A stretch of 64,000 nucleotides of DNA from Xenorhabdus sp. BG5 (lineage in GTDB: Bacteria; Pseudomonadota; Gammaproteobacteria; Enterobacterales; Enterobacteriaceae): assembly GCF_015163665.1 (NCBI RefSeq), contig NZ_JADEUG010000015.1, positions 1 through 64,000 of the forward strand. Reading direction: 5' to 3'. Of this stretch, positions 40,009 through 47,499 are shown in pieces; position 1 is the first letter of the stretch; the number at the start of each line of letters is the position of its first letter. The notes beneath the pieces are model-generated. The model did no database searches, was not told the origin of the DNA, and worked only from the letters and a program-made list of their open reading frames with translations. The position numbers and the translations under genes were made by a program.

Positions 40009-40367
40009 CAGGAAATCAGCACATCTAATTCGTCGGGTTCGTCCGTTTCTACCGGATTTCGGCGACGGGATACCGGATCGAAGCCCAGCAGTGATGACAT
40101 TTTTATCATGATTTTTTCTGCATCAGCCTTTGCTTTCAATGAAGGGTTACTGGTTGCCGCGCCGCGTGAACCTTCCACCGCGAACCCACGCAACTCAATA
40201 TCTGCCACGGCTTTACGATAGATGGCATAGTTGACGCAATACAGTTCTAGGTTGTTCCAATCAGCCGGGCTGAGATCCTCCCGTTCGTTGAGAATCTTAG
40301 CTTTCGATTTCCATTGTTGCGCGGCGATATCGTTTAAATACTCAGGGGGTTTGGGTGCTCTTGCCAT
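40008..40367 (-). CDS. terS: Terminase small subunit, P27 family
   Basis: A 119-residue protein from ATG 40367, where MARAPKPPEYLND gives a typical P27-family start; the frame extends to 40418 but TAGGAAAC fits the shorter start. APKPPEYLNDIAAQQWKSK and the C-terminal SSLLGFDPVSRRR are family features. It selects the packaging site. The 135-bp non-coding stretch upstream (40368-40502) is a possible place for the packaging site, though I see no diagnostic motif. Confidence 0.88.
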   Translation of the reverse strand: MARAPKPPEYLNDIAAQQWKSKAKILNEREDLSPADWNNLELYCVNYAIYRKAVADIELRGFAVEGSRGAATSNPSLKAKADAEKIMIKMSSLLGFDPVSRRRNPVETDEPDELDVLIS

Positions 40368-40502
40368 AATAGATTGTTTCCTATGAAGATTACTGCTATT
40401 GAAAAAAGTGCCGTGCATAAAAATTTGAGGACGCGGCGGTTCTTTTTAGCGGGGCGTTTGTCATTTTTGATACCCCCACCTAGTTATCTCATTGCGTTAT
40501 TA

Positions 40503-40922
40503 TCATTCAATCAACCAATCACGACGCCTTGCTGCTTCTACTTCCTGTTCCCGATACTCACCATTCTTACGCCGCTGTTTGGTGATGGGATCTGTCTGTA
40601 CCGTCTTACGGTTATGGCAGCCATGACACAGGGCTTGATGATTGAAGTCAGGCCAAAACAGCACATCACTGTCACCGTCTATCGGGATAATGTGGTCAAC
40701 GATAGTTGCAGACGTGTAACTGTTCTGTTTGAGGCAATACACACATAAGGGGTTAGCCTTGAGGTACATCAATCTATATCTGCCCCATCGGTTACTGTAG
40801 CCACGTTCGGTACGTGTACCTCGCTGCCTGTTCTGTTCCCGTCGATGTTCCTCACAGCGACCAGACTTCACACGCTGCTTACAGCCGGGATAGCTACAGC
40901 GCTTTAAAGGTTGCCATGGCAT
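40503..40922 (-). CDS. HNH endonuclease of the packaging module
   Basis: A 139-residue HNH nuclease. CSYPGC...CEEH and CVYC...CHGCHNRKT form the zinc-binding cysteine pairs, with the core VDHIIP...HQALCHGCH. HNH proteins adjacent to terS/terL assist terminase cleavage in HK97-type cos phages and are a hallmark of cf-PICI packaging modules. ATG 40922 overlaps the connector stop (TGATG), so the upstream 11 codons of the open frame are not used. Confidence 0.88.
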   Translation of the reverse strand: MPWQPLKRCSYPGCKQRVKSGRCEEHRREQNRQRGTRTERGYSNRWGRYRLMYLKANPLCVYCLKQNSYTSATIVDHIIPIDGDSDVLFWPDFNHQALCHGCHNRKTVQTDPITKQRRKNGEYREQEVEAARRRDWLIE

Positions 40923-41224
40923 CAGTAGATCCCCACATCTCGATAGACAGACCACAGGGATTTGATAGAGAACGGGACTTCTTTCAGTTCCACCTCTACC
41001 GCCATCGCCCGATTCTCATACAGCAAGCCAATATAGAGTAAGCAGCCCACTTTGATAGCAGGGGTAAACACCAAGCCCTCCTCGAATCGCTTACCGATAT
41101 GTTGCTGGCAGACTTCCAATGCAGCCTCGGCATAGCCCTTAAGCAGTTCGTCTTCAAGCGTATTGCTTTCATCCAGTCGGCAATGTTGCTTGATTTCGTT
41201 CAGGGGAATATCAATCTTATCCAT
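40922..41224 (-). CDS. Head-tail connector, gp6-like
   Basis: A 100-residue protein of the HK97 gp6/head-tail-connector family: IPLNEIKQHCRLDE at the start, LLKGYAEAALEVCQQHIGK in the middle and a C-terminal KSLWSVYRD helix. It forms the ring under the portal. It overlaps its upstream neighbour by 8 bp and the HNH gene by 1 bp. Confidence 0.85.
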   Translation of the reverse strand: MDKIDIPLNEIKQHCRLDESNTLEDELLKGYAEAALEVCQQHIGKRFEEGLVFTPAIKVGCLLYIGLLYENRAMAVEVELKEVPFSIKSLWSVYRDVGIY

Positions 41225-41555
41225 TCGGTAAGCCTCCCTTACAAAGCAACTCTAAGCGGGTGTGTTTTGGATCGGGGATAACCGCCACAATGTTAAAGAA
41301 TTGACCGCTGGTACTGTCACCCTGATAGAAGATGCGATTTGCTGTAGTGATATCAGCACGGTAACGCATCCAGATACGTACGGTGGCTTCGGTGAACACT
41401 GCACCGGAAGCCATCAATTCACGCCCGCTAATGTGTTTCACTTCTGCCCATACCGTGGCGATATCCTGCCATTTCTGCATGCGCTGTCCTGACGGTAATT
41501 TAACCTGAGTAAAATTCTGCAACGTAACGCGATGCCTTAATGCGCCTGCTCTCAT
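41217..41555 (-). CDS. Head closure / head-tail adaptor protein
   Basis: A 112-residue protein of the phage head-tail joining family (SPP1 gp16/HK97 gp7-like): RAGALRHRVTLQNFTQVK at the N-terminus, WAEVKHISGREL, and a C-terminal RLELLCKG. It would offer the docking surface for a helper tail. It overlaps portal by 4 bp. Confidence 0.85.
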   Translation of the reverse strand: MRAGALRHRVTLQNFTQVKLPSGQRMQKWQDIATVWAEVKHISGRELMASGAVFTEATVRIWMRYRADITTANRIFYQGDSTSGQFFNIVAVIPDPKHTRLELLCKGGLPNG

Positions 41556-42775
41556 TCCTTGTCCTCCGGTTCATTGGGTTTCTTCACTTCTACCGTTTGC
41601 TTCCATGCCTGACTGAATTCATCACCCCCTTCACGGGGCGATAATCCTTCACGCTCACGGGCTTCATTCGGGCACATCACGCCGGATTTAATCGCCGTCT
41701 CATAACTCTGGAAACGTTCTTTCGGATTGGTGCGCAGTAAGTCGGCTGTATCGAATTCAACTTGATAGCGAATGCCTCTTTTGGGTGAGGTCATCAACAA
41801 GGCTGATTTGATTTGTTGCTCAAAGTTGGCAAGCCACGGGCGCATGGTGATCGTGAGCAAAGCGCGTGATGCTTCACTAAAGTTGCTGTAGGTGCTGTTC
41901 GAATACTCTTGCAGAAAGATCGGACTGATATTGAACATCCGGGCAATATCTTCAATGGTGAAGCGACGAGAGGCTAGCCACTCCGCATCTTGGTTACTCA
42001 TACCCAATTGCTGATAATCCATGCCACCCTCAAGAATGGGCGTTTTGCCGGCATTGCGAGCGCCTTTATAACGTTCGAGGGCTTCCAGCGCCTTAGCGCC
42101 TTTCGTACCATCTAACCAATCAGCCGACTTAATCACACCTGCCGCCATCATGCCATCTTTCATGATACTTGAACCGTGGCGTTGTTGTGCCAGTCCTAAT
42201 CCCAGTGTTTCACGGCAAATCGTAACCGGGGAACGGCCTAAAAAACCGTCTTCGGTGGCATAGCGTAAATGCAAGATTTCTTCTTGCAGGTAAGTCTTGA
42301 CTTTACCGCTATAAGGTTCGGTGATGGTGTAAGCGAACCGGTGATCGGATAATCGTTGTGGTACAACGGCGGACGGCGGGTAAGGGTGCAAGGATTGTGG
42401 CTGTCCATCATTTCCCCAGCCTATCACGGCATAGGCATTACCATTCAGCAGGCAATGGCGCATTAGGGTGCGCTTAAACTGAAACGGTGTTTGGCAGTCA
42501 TTCGGGCATTCATTGAGCAAATAATCCACGGGGTGATCACTCAACCACTCGCGGGATTCTTTTCCGTTCTGGTGTCGAACCCGATAAAGGTAACAGGGCA
42601 TGGTGGCAACGGCTTCACTAATCACTGTGACGGCATTCATCACGGCGGGCAGACCTTCGGCTGTCGAGGGTGAAACATGCTCCTCTGATTTGGTGTTAGG
42701 TACGCCTGCCAGAGAAAGAAACTCATCAATCGTCATGCTTCGGGTTTCTGGGGCTTTACGCTTAAAAGGCCACAT
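41552..42775 (-). CDS. Portal protein (HK97 family)
   Basis: A 407-residue HK97-type portal: STAEGLPAVMNAVTVISEAVA near the N-terminus (quoted partly), HPVDYLLN, NGNAYAVIGWG, FTIEDIARMFNISPIFLQ and a C-terminal NEAREREGLSPREGGD. It forms the DNA entry ring where TerL docks. It lies 2 bp after the protease gene. Confidence 0.92.
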   Translation of the reverse strand: MWPFKRKAPETRSMTIDEFLSLAGVPNTKSEEHVSPSTAEGLPAVMNAVTVISEAVATMPCYLYRVRHQNGKESREWLSDHPVDYLLNECPNDCQTPFQFKRTLMRHCLLNGNAYAVIGWGNDGQPQSLHPYPPSAVVPQRLSDHRFAYTITEPYSGKVKTYLQEEILHLRYATEDGFLGRSPVTICRETLGLGLAQQRHGSSIMKDGMMAAGVIKSADWLDGTKGAKALEALERYKGARNAGKTPILEGGMDYQQLGMSNQDAEWLASRRFTIEDIARMFNISPIFLQEYSNSTYSNFSEASRALLTITMRPWLANFEQQIKSALLMTSPKRGIRYQVEFDTADLLRTNPKERFQSYETAIKSGVMCPNEAREREGLSPREGGDEFSQAWKQTVEVKKPNEPEDKE

Positions 42776-42777
42776 GG

Positions 42778-43317
42778 TTACACCTCGGACAGTTGCAGCC
42801 AGTAATGACGCAAATCAGGCGGTTTCGTGGCATTGAGTGAGCGCTTGGCAATCTCTACACCACTTTCAGGATAGGCGGGCATACTGGTGATCGTGATTTC
42901 CCGTAATTCAGCCTCTAATACCGTCCTGATATAAGGCTCCTGACCAATATCCCATTGGTCTTTTAGCGCCCTGAACCCAAAGGACATGCCTGAGATATCA
43001 CCCCGTTCAACCAACGTGAGTACATCACGCCCTAATTGGGTATCAGGCGGGGTTAGCTCGAAACGTAATCCGGTAGTATCTTCACTCAATTGCAATGTGC
43101 CGGACGTGGTACGGCCTAACAGATTCATGTGGTCATGTTCATAAAGCGCCCTGACATCGACGCCAGTCGTTAAGCTGGCACTAAACGCATTCGGGGCGAA
43201 CTGTTCGACAAACTCATCCCACAGGATTTGTGATCGGCTGTTCCACTTAATCACGTAACCAGTCAGTTTCTTATCACTGGCAGAAAGTGATGCCGTTCTT
43301 AATTCAATATCATTCAT
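42778..43317 (-). CDS. Prohead maturation protease (HK97 U35 family)
   Basis: A 179-residue serine protease. LTGYVIKWNSRSQIL begins the fold, ALYEHDHMNLLGRTTSGTL has the conserved His, and RGDISGMSFGFRAL the catalytic Ser. It removes the capsid scaffold domain. Located between portal and capsid as in HK97. Confidence 0.9.
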   Translation of the reverse strand: MNDIELRTASLSASDKKLTGYVIKWNSRSQILWDEFVEQFAPNAFSASLTTGVDVRALYEHDHMNLLGRTTSGTLQLSEDTTGLRFELTPPDTQLGRDVLTLVERGDISGMSFGFRALKDQWDIGQEPYIRTVLEAELREITITSMPAYPESGVEIAKRSLNATKPPDLRHYWLQLSEV

Positions 43318-43361
43318 TCGATGAACTCCAAGACTGAAAAGGGGCGTTGTGCCCCTCTTGC

Positions 43362-44513
43362 TTATTTGCTGGCTGCTTTAACTTCCAGCACCTTAATTGC
43401 GTTGGAGTCCACCAGCCCACCGCCCAAATATTTATCGGTATGTACCTTATAAAATCCCGGTTCGGTGATATTGTCCGGGCGGGTACGGGTGCCGGTTTGA
43501 TGGTCAACAATGAAGTAACCGCGTTTGAAGTCGCCCAGACCAATGATGTTATCCGGCATGAATTCGAGGTAATGGACAGGCAAACCCAGCAGCATGTCAG
43601 GGTCACCCGCTTGCAGACGTTCACGCCAGATATAATCGCCGTTGCCGTTTTTCAGCTTCTGCACCTGCGCCGCAGTGGTTGAGTTCATCACCCACACTGA
43701 GTTCTTGCGGTATTTGTTCTTGAGCAAGAATTTAAGGTCAATCAGGCTATCCGCCTCAATTTTGGTCGCTTCCAGCTTTTGCAGTGTACCGAATGCACGT
43801 ACCTTGTCGGCTTGGGTATCACGGGGATAAGACAGGAAGCCTTTAGCCTTCTTACCACCATCACCGCTCACAAGATCTGTTTCTTCGGTATCCACAAAGG
43901 TGTCGGCAATTTCAGAGGTCAGCCAGCCTAAGATATCGACATCGCTAAAATCGATAATCTCTTGGGTAGTCTTGGGGTAAGCGTAGATAGGAAACAGCTT
44001 AATGCTGACTTCTTCCATCTTCGGTGTCGTTGTCTCACCACGCGCCTTGCCTTCTTCCCCGTGTGCCACCGCTGCACCACCGACCGAAACAAGTTGTTTA
44101 TACTCGTTACTGCGCGTGGTTTTAATCGTACAGATTTGACGCATGACCGACTCATCAGCCAATTGCTGCATGATCTGCGTATTCAGCTCCGGGATAACGG
44201 TATAGCCACCGTCTGCCGGAACACCTGTAGACAAGGAGCGCGTTTCTCCGGTCAAAATGTAATTGCGTAATTCGTCATTGCTGAGTTTGCTATTAGCTGG
44301 CTGGCTCTTGGCCTGATTGCGTTCTTCATCCGATAACACCTCATAACGGGCAATTTCCGTATTGAGGGAATCAGATTGCATGCGCAGCTCGTCGAACTGT
44401 TTTGCTTCATCGGTAGATAGTGAGCGCTTTTCGTCTTCCGCTTTGGTGAGCAGCGAACGCATCTGGGTAGTCAGTTCAGCTTTCTGTTGGCGTAATTCGA
44501 GTAGTTTTTTCAT
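43362..44513 (-). CDS. Major capsid protein (HK97 fold)
   Basis: A 383-residue capsid protein. ATG 44513 (MKKLLELRQQKAELTTQMRS) opens the helical N-terminal delta/scaffold domain (~1-90); the frame extends to 44558 without better start signals. The mature part has VPADGGYTVIPELN, FVDTEETDLVSGDG, and LLGLPVHYLEFMPDNIIGLGDF, quoted in parts, all typical of HK97 gp5-like proteins. First gene of the leftward morphogenesis block, ~60 bp after the terminator of the preceding cassette, so it probably has its own promoter. Confidence 0.92.
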   Translation of the reverse strand: MKKLLELRQQKAELTTQMRSLLTKAEDEKRSLSTDEAKQFDELRMQSDSLNTEIARYEVLSDEERNQAKSQPANSKLSNDELRNYILTGETRSLSTGVPADGGYTVIPELNTQIMQQLADESVMRQICTIKTTRSNEYKQLVSVGGAAVAHGEEGKARGETTTPKMEEVSIKLFPIYAYPKTTQEIIDFSDVDILGWLTSEIADTFVDTEETDLVSGDGGKKAKGFLSYPRDTQADKVRAFGTLQKLEATKIEADSLIDLKFLLKNKYRKNSVWVMNSTTAAQVQKLKNGNGDYIWRERLQAGDPDMLLGLPVHYLEFMPDNIIGLGDFKRGYFIVDHQTGTRTRPDNITEPGFYKVHTDKYLGGGLVDSNAIKVLEVKAASK

Positions 44514-44575
44514 GGTGTTTTTCGGAATAGTTATTTTCTTTAAAACACTATTTAACACCGTGAAAAATAATTAAA

Positions 44576-44598
44576 AAGCCTCTGAAATTTAGAGGCTA
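44576..44598 (-). terminator. Rho-independent terminator closing the hcp cassette
   Basis: On the minus strand AGCCTCT-N7-AGAGGCT is followed by TTTTTAATT (stem 44577-44597). It separates the T6SS-type cassette from the capsid operon, implying independent transcription. Confidence 0.8.
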
Positions 44599-44680
44599 AA
44601 CAAGAGAAAACATGGGAACGGAATATTTGCAAAAATTTTCATTTTAAATGGCTAATTAAATCTCCATTCTGTTATATTTA

Positions 44681-45091
44681 TTATTCACTTACTTTTATGA
44701 TGTATTTTTTTTGAAACTCTCCAGAACCATTTAGCATGGTGCCATACACACGGCCAACTACTGTTACATATATTTCCCCTGATTTTAATGGTTTTCCACT
44801 TATTACTAAATGATTATAATCCTCCCAACTTTCTTCTTTTCCAGAATATATCAAACTCTTTTTACGGGGCTTCCATTCTATCCCAGAATCGTCGGGTTCT
44901 ATGATGACAAAATTAGTAGGTTTTTTTTCATCACTCACAATTACTGGTCCTCCTACTATAGAAATAGAAGCGTGATAATTTTTACCTACCATAGCATCAG
45001 GCAGATAATTTTCTTTAGGTTGAACAGATACCGAAATTGTGCTGCATGATGAGGTTAATATAATAAAAACTAACAAGATTATTTTTTTCAT
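44681..45091 (-). CDS. Lipoprotein, candidate immunity protein
   Basis: A 136-residue protein with a lipoprotein signal: KK, hydrophobic ILLVFIIL, lipobox LTSSC (Cys ~16). ATG 45091 lies one base after the stop of the upstream candidate effector; a longer frame from 45157 would lack a signal peptide. The mature part looks like a small beta-rich domain (VVSDEKKPTNFVIIEP, LKSGEIYVTVVGRVYG). A periplasmic lipoprotein directly behind a secreted effector is a common immunity arrangement for periplasm-acting T6SS effectors. The role is inferred from position only. Confidence 0.55.
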   Translation of the reverse strand: MKKIILLVFIILTSSCSTISVSVQPKENYLPDAMVGKNYHASISIVGGPVIVSDEKKPTNFVIIEPDDSGIEWKPRKKSLIYSGKEESWEDYNHLVISGKPLKSGEIYVTVVGRVYGTMLNGSGEFQKKYIIKVSE

Positions 45092-45092
45092 T

Positions 45093-46262
45093 TTATTTAA
45101 GTGGCTTGAAGACCAATCCTCCAAATGTGTGTTTGATAAAATACTCATACGTAGCATTCTCTTTTACCCAAGTCTTCACTCTCCCCCATGAAAATGCTTT
45201 AACGTTAGTACCATTTTCACTTTCTTCTACTTTATCCACCCAAACAATCCAATGATTTTTTCCTGATGTTTCCTCCATATTTTGCAACATACCAGCAGAA
45301 ATTAAAGAAACCACATGGTAACCTTGTTCTATATAATTGTTCAGAGTTTCAATATCTTCTTTATTACTATGCATCAAACTAATATTACTAAATATTTTTT
45401 CATAGCCCGCTTTTTCAAACCACTCAGTCAATTTCCCCCACATAGTCACACCAGCAGCCTGATCATCAACTTCATCATAGCTAAAAATCATATTTTCTGA
45501 GTCTCTTAAGCTTGCCAGTGTTATCCAATCTAATCCTGATATTCTTGAACCATATTGGTCATAAAAAGAACCTTTAGGGTGAAGGCAACCATCACCCGGC
45601 TTAATTTCTAATTGGCCTATTTTAGTTTTGCCATATTTCCATAATTCACGAGCGGCTTGCTCATAAATATCAGGTCTGTCCATTTGCAAACAATAAAAAA
45701 GTGCCGCTGGACCACATAAACTTGCCCCATTTTGATCTGGAAAATTTTTTTTAGATAACCTATTTTGAATTTGAGATTCAACTTTATTTTTTTCAAATGG
45801 GTCGTCAGGATGACCAATTGGATATTCTTTAGCAATAAACGGTCTTTCAGGAATAGTAATTTTTAATTCTATCGTATTATCGCCATCACTGACAGGTTTT
45901 GTTTCAGCCGTACTTTCAAAATAGCAGACATTTTCTCGTTTATTATCCGAACAGGCTTTACCAGCTACGAATTCACCAAGCGTATACATTTTTTTAAAAG
46001 GCGTTTGCAATGCCTGAATCGTATTTGAACCATGCTTGCGGTAAAGCATGATTTGCATAATATACGTCACGGAAAGATCGTCATCGGTTTCCTGAGTAAC
46101 ATGGTGTTGAGTCTCATAATTACTCTGTAATTGCCCCTGAAAAACATCAAGCAATACATGATGATTTCTTTCTGCATCCTGACGATAAATAATCAAATCA
46201 TACAGTAACTTTTCAGCAGGCACATTCGATTCAATTTTAGTGTAAACGGTATAAGTTGGCAT
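45093..46262 (-). CDS. Candidate T6SS effector with papain/C39-like domain
   Basis: A 389-residue AT-rich protein. Residues 1-~160 form an unrecognised beta-rich region. Residues ~175-345 resemble a C39/papain-like fold: ASLCGPAALFYCL with candidate Cys183, and GKNHWIVWVDKV with His337 and a following Asp343. It starts 4 bp after hcp and ends 1 base before a lipoprotein gene, so it reads as an effector delivered with Hcp. With a periplasmic partner, a cell-wall amidase or peptidase is the simplest guess, but the substrate is not visible. The region is unlike the neighbouring phage genes in base composition. Confidence 0.55.
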   Translation of the reverse strand: MPTYTVYTKIESNVPAEKLLYDLIIYRQDAERNHHVLLDVFQGQLQSNYETQHHVTQETDDDLSVTYIMQIMLYRKHGSNTIQALQTPFKKMYTLGEFVAGKACSDNKRENVCYFESTAETKPVSDGDNTIELKITIPERPFIAKEYPIGHPDDPFEKNKVESQIQNRLSKKNFPDQNGASLCGPAALFYCLQMDRPDIYEQAARELWKYGKTKIGQLEIKPGDGCLHPKGSFYDQYGSRISGLDWITLASLRDSENMIFSYDEVDDQAAGVTMWGKLTEWFEKAGYEKIFSNISLMHSNKEDIETLNNYIEQGYHVVSLISAGMLQNMEETSGKNHWIVWVDKVEESENGTNVKAFSWGRVKTWVKENATYEYFIKHTFGGLVFKPLK

Positions 46263-46266
46263 GGTA

Positions 46267-47010
46267 TTAATCCTTTAAAATATGAAATTCAAGTTTCTTT
46301 TTGTCATCAGTGAGATGCCATTGAGTAAGACCTTGTTTATCGGTCTTCCCTTCTTTTATCTGACCATCTGGCAGACAAACCCGATACTTGCGTTCGGTTA
46401 AAAGATTGCCGTCATCATCCACACAACGATAACGAGCATGATGCTTAGCGGGTTTTACCGGAGTCTCTTCAACCAGCGGCTTCTTAAGTGGCTTAACATT
46501 CGAGAACCCAGACAATAGTGGCCTGCCTTCTTCACGTCCGGATAATTGCGTAATGCTATAACCCGATGTGCCCGCGGTAAGATGCCTGCATGAAATAGAC
46601 TTATAATCAATCTGCACCGTTTCATAGGGTATCTGATCATTGCTGTCTATCGAGTGAGGATAATGGCAGGAAAAATCAACAATGGTTGCCCCTGTCAGCT
46701 TGATTTCATAAAAGGCTTCTAATTGCCCTAACTGACTGGTTCGATAACATAAAAAAACGGCTTCCAGCAATTCGTTCCCGTCAATTGCCATAGCCAACAA
46801 AGGCGAGGATTTATCAATAGGTTTGGTAAAGCTGACAGGGTGATGATGTGCGTTCTGGTCGCGGCTCACTGAATGGCTGATACCCAGTATTTGTATTTCG
46901 TTTTCCCGCCCTGCCTGATAGCGGTTTCCTATTGATTCGGGCGTTGAGCACCCGGCTGAAATTAAACCTTGCTTCTTGCCTTTGAGTGACAAGTAAATAA
47001 TATGTGACAT
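46267..47010 (-). CDS. Hcp-family T6SS tube protein with C-terminal extension
   Basis: A 247-residue protein. Residues 1-~157 are an Hcp domain of the enterobacterial type: HIIYLSLKGKKQGLISAGC, SVSRDQNAHHHPVSFTKPID, the calculated mid-region KSSPLLAMA and HLTAGTSGYS. Typical Hcp proteins end near 160-170 residues. Residues ~192-247 add a small domain (ARYRCVDDDGNLLTERKYR; KTDKQGLTQW) resembling beta-sandwich adaptor modules at VgrG/Hcp C-termini. It would form part of the T6SS tube and carry the product of the next gene. No other T6SS gene lies in the window, so a chromosomal apparatus would be needed. Confidence 0.85.
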   Translation of the reverse strand: MSHIIYLSLKGKKQGLISAGCSTPESIGNRYQAGRENEIQILGISHSVSRDQNAHHHPVSFTKPIDKSSPLLAMAIDGNELLEAVFLCYRTSQLGQLEAFYEIKLTGATIVDFSCHYPHSIDSNDQIPYETVQIDYKSISCRHLTAGTSGYSITQLSGREEGRPLLSGFSNVKPLKKPLVEETPVKPAKHHARYRCVDDDGNLLTERKYRVCLPDGQIKEGKTDKQGLTQWHLTDDKKKLEFHILKD

Positions 47011-47269
47011 CTTGTCTCCTGTGATCTGACTTCCGATAAATTCTAAATTAAGCAGAATACAACAGGTTTATTTACGAATTCCAGTATGAATAATATGCAA
47101 TTAATTAATTTGTGATTAATCTCTATTATTATGTAAAATCATGAAATTAGATCATTCAAATTTTAGTAAATACCGAAAGATAACGATCAGATTGAACACT
47201 GTATTTGTTTTCTCTGATTTATCGGAATTTTATTTACCTGCTAGAGAAGCTCCCTAAAAATCTTTTTCG

Positions 47270-47460
47270 TCCTCTCAACTATGCACCCTCTGCATAACCC
47301 ACTGAAAGCCTTGCTACAACTGGATTTATGGCAATTAACACCCTGTTCACCCACTGTATCACCTGTTCACCCTTTAGATTGGTGTAGAGTATGTACAGTT
47401 AGTGTATAGATAAAAGATAACTATACATCTGTTATTTTCCTTTAAATACAAACACATATT
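47270..47460. other. Candidate island replication origin with P4-type iterons
   Basis: Two copies of CCTGTTCACCC (47342-47352 and 47362-47372, 20-bp spacing) contain the reverse complement of GGTGAACAG, the type I iteron bound by the phage P4 alpha protein, as I recall it. A degenerate copy, CTGTATCACC, lies between them. An AT-rich tract follows with an inverted repeat TGTATAG/CTATACA (47403-47427). The primase-helicase gene ends 40 bp away. The rest of 47011-47499 is AT-rich and should include the hcp promoter. Confidence 0.55.
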
Positions 47461-47499
47461 TATATCGATGTATAGAATGCATACTTAAACTCAAAAGTT

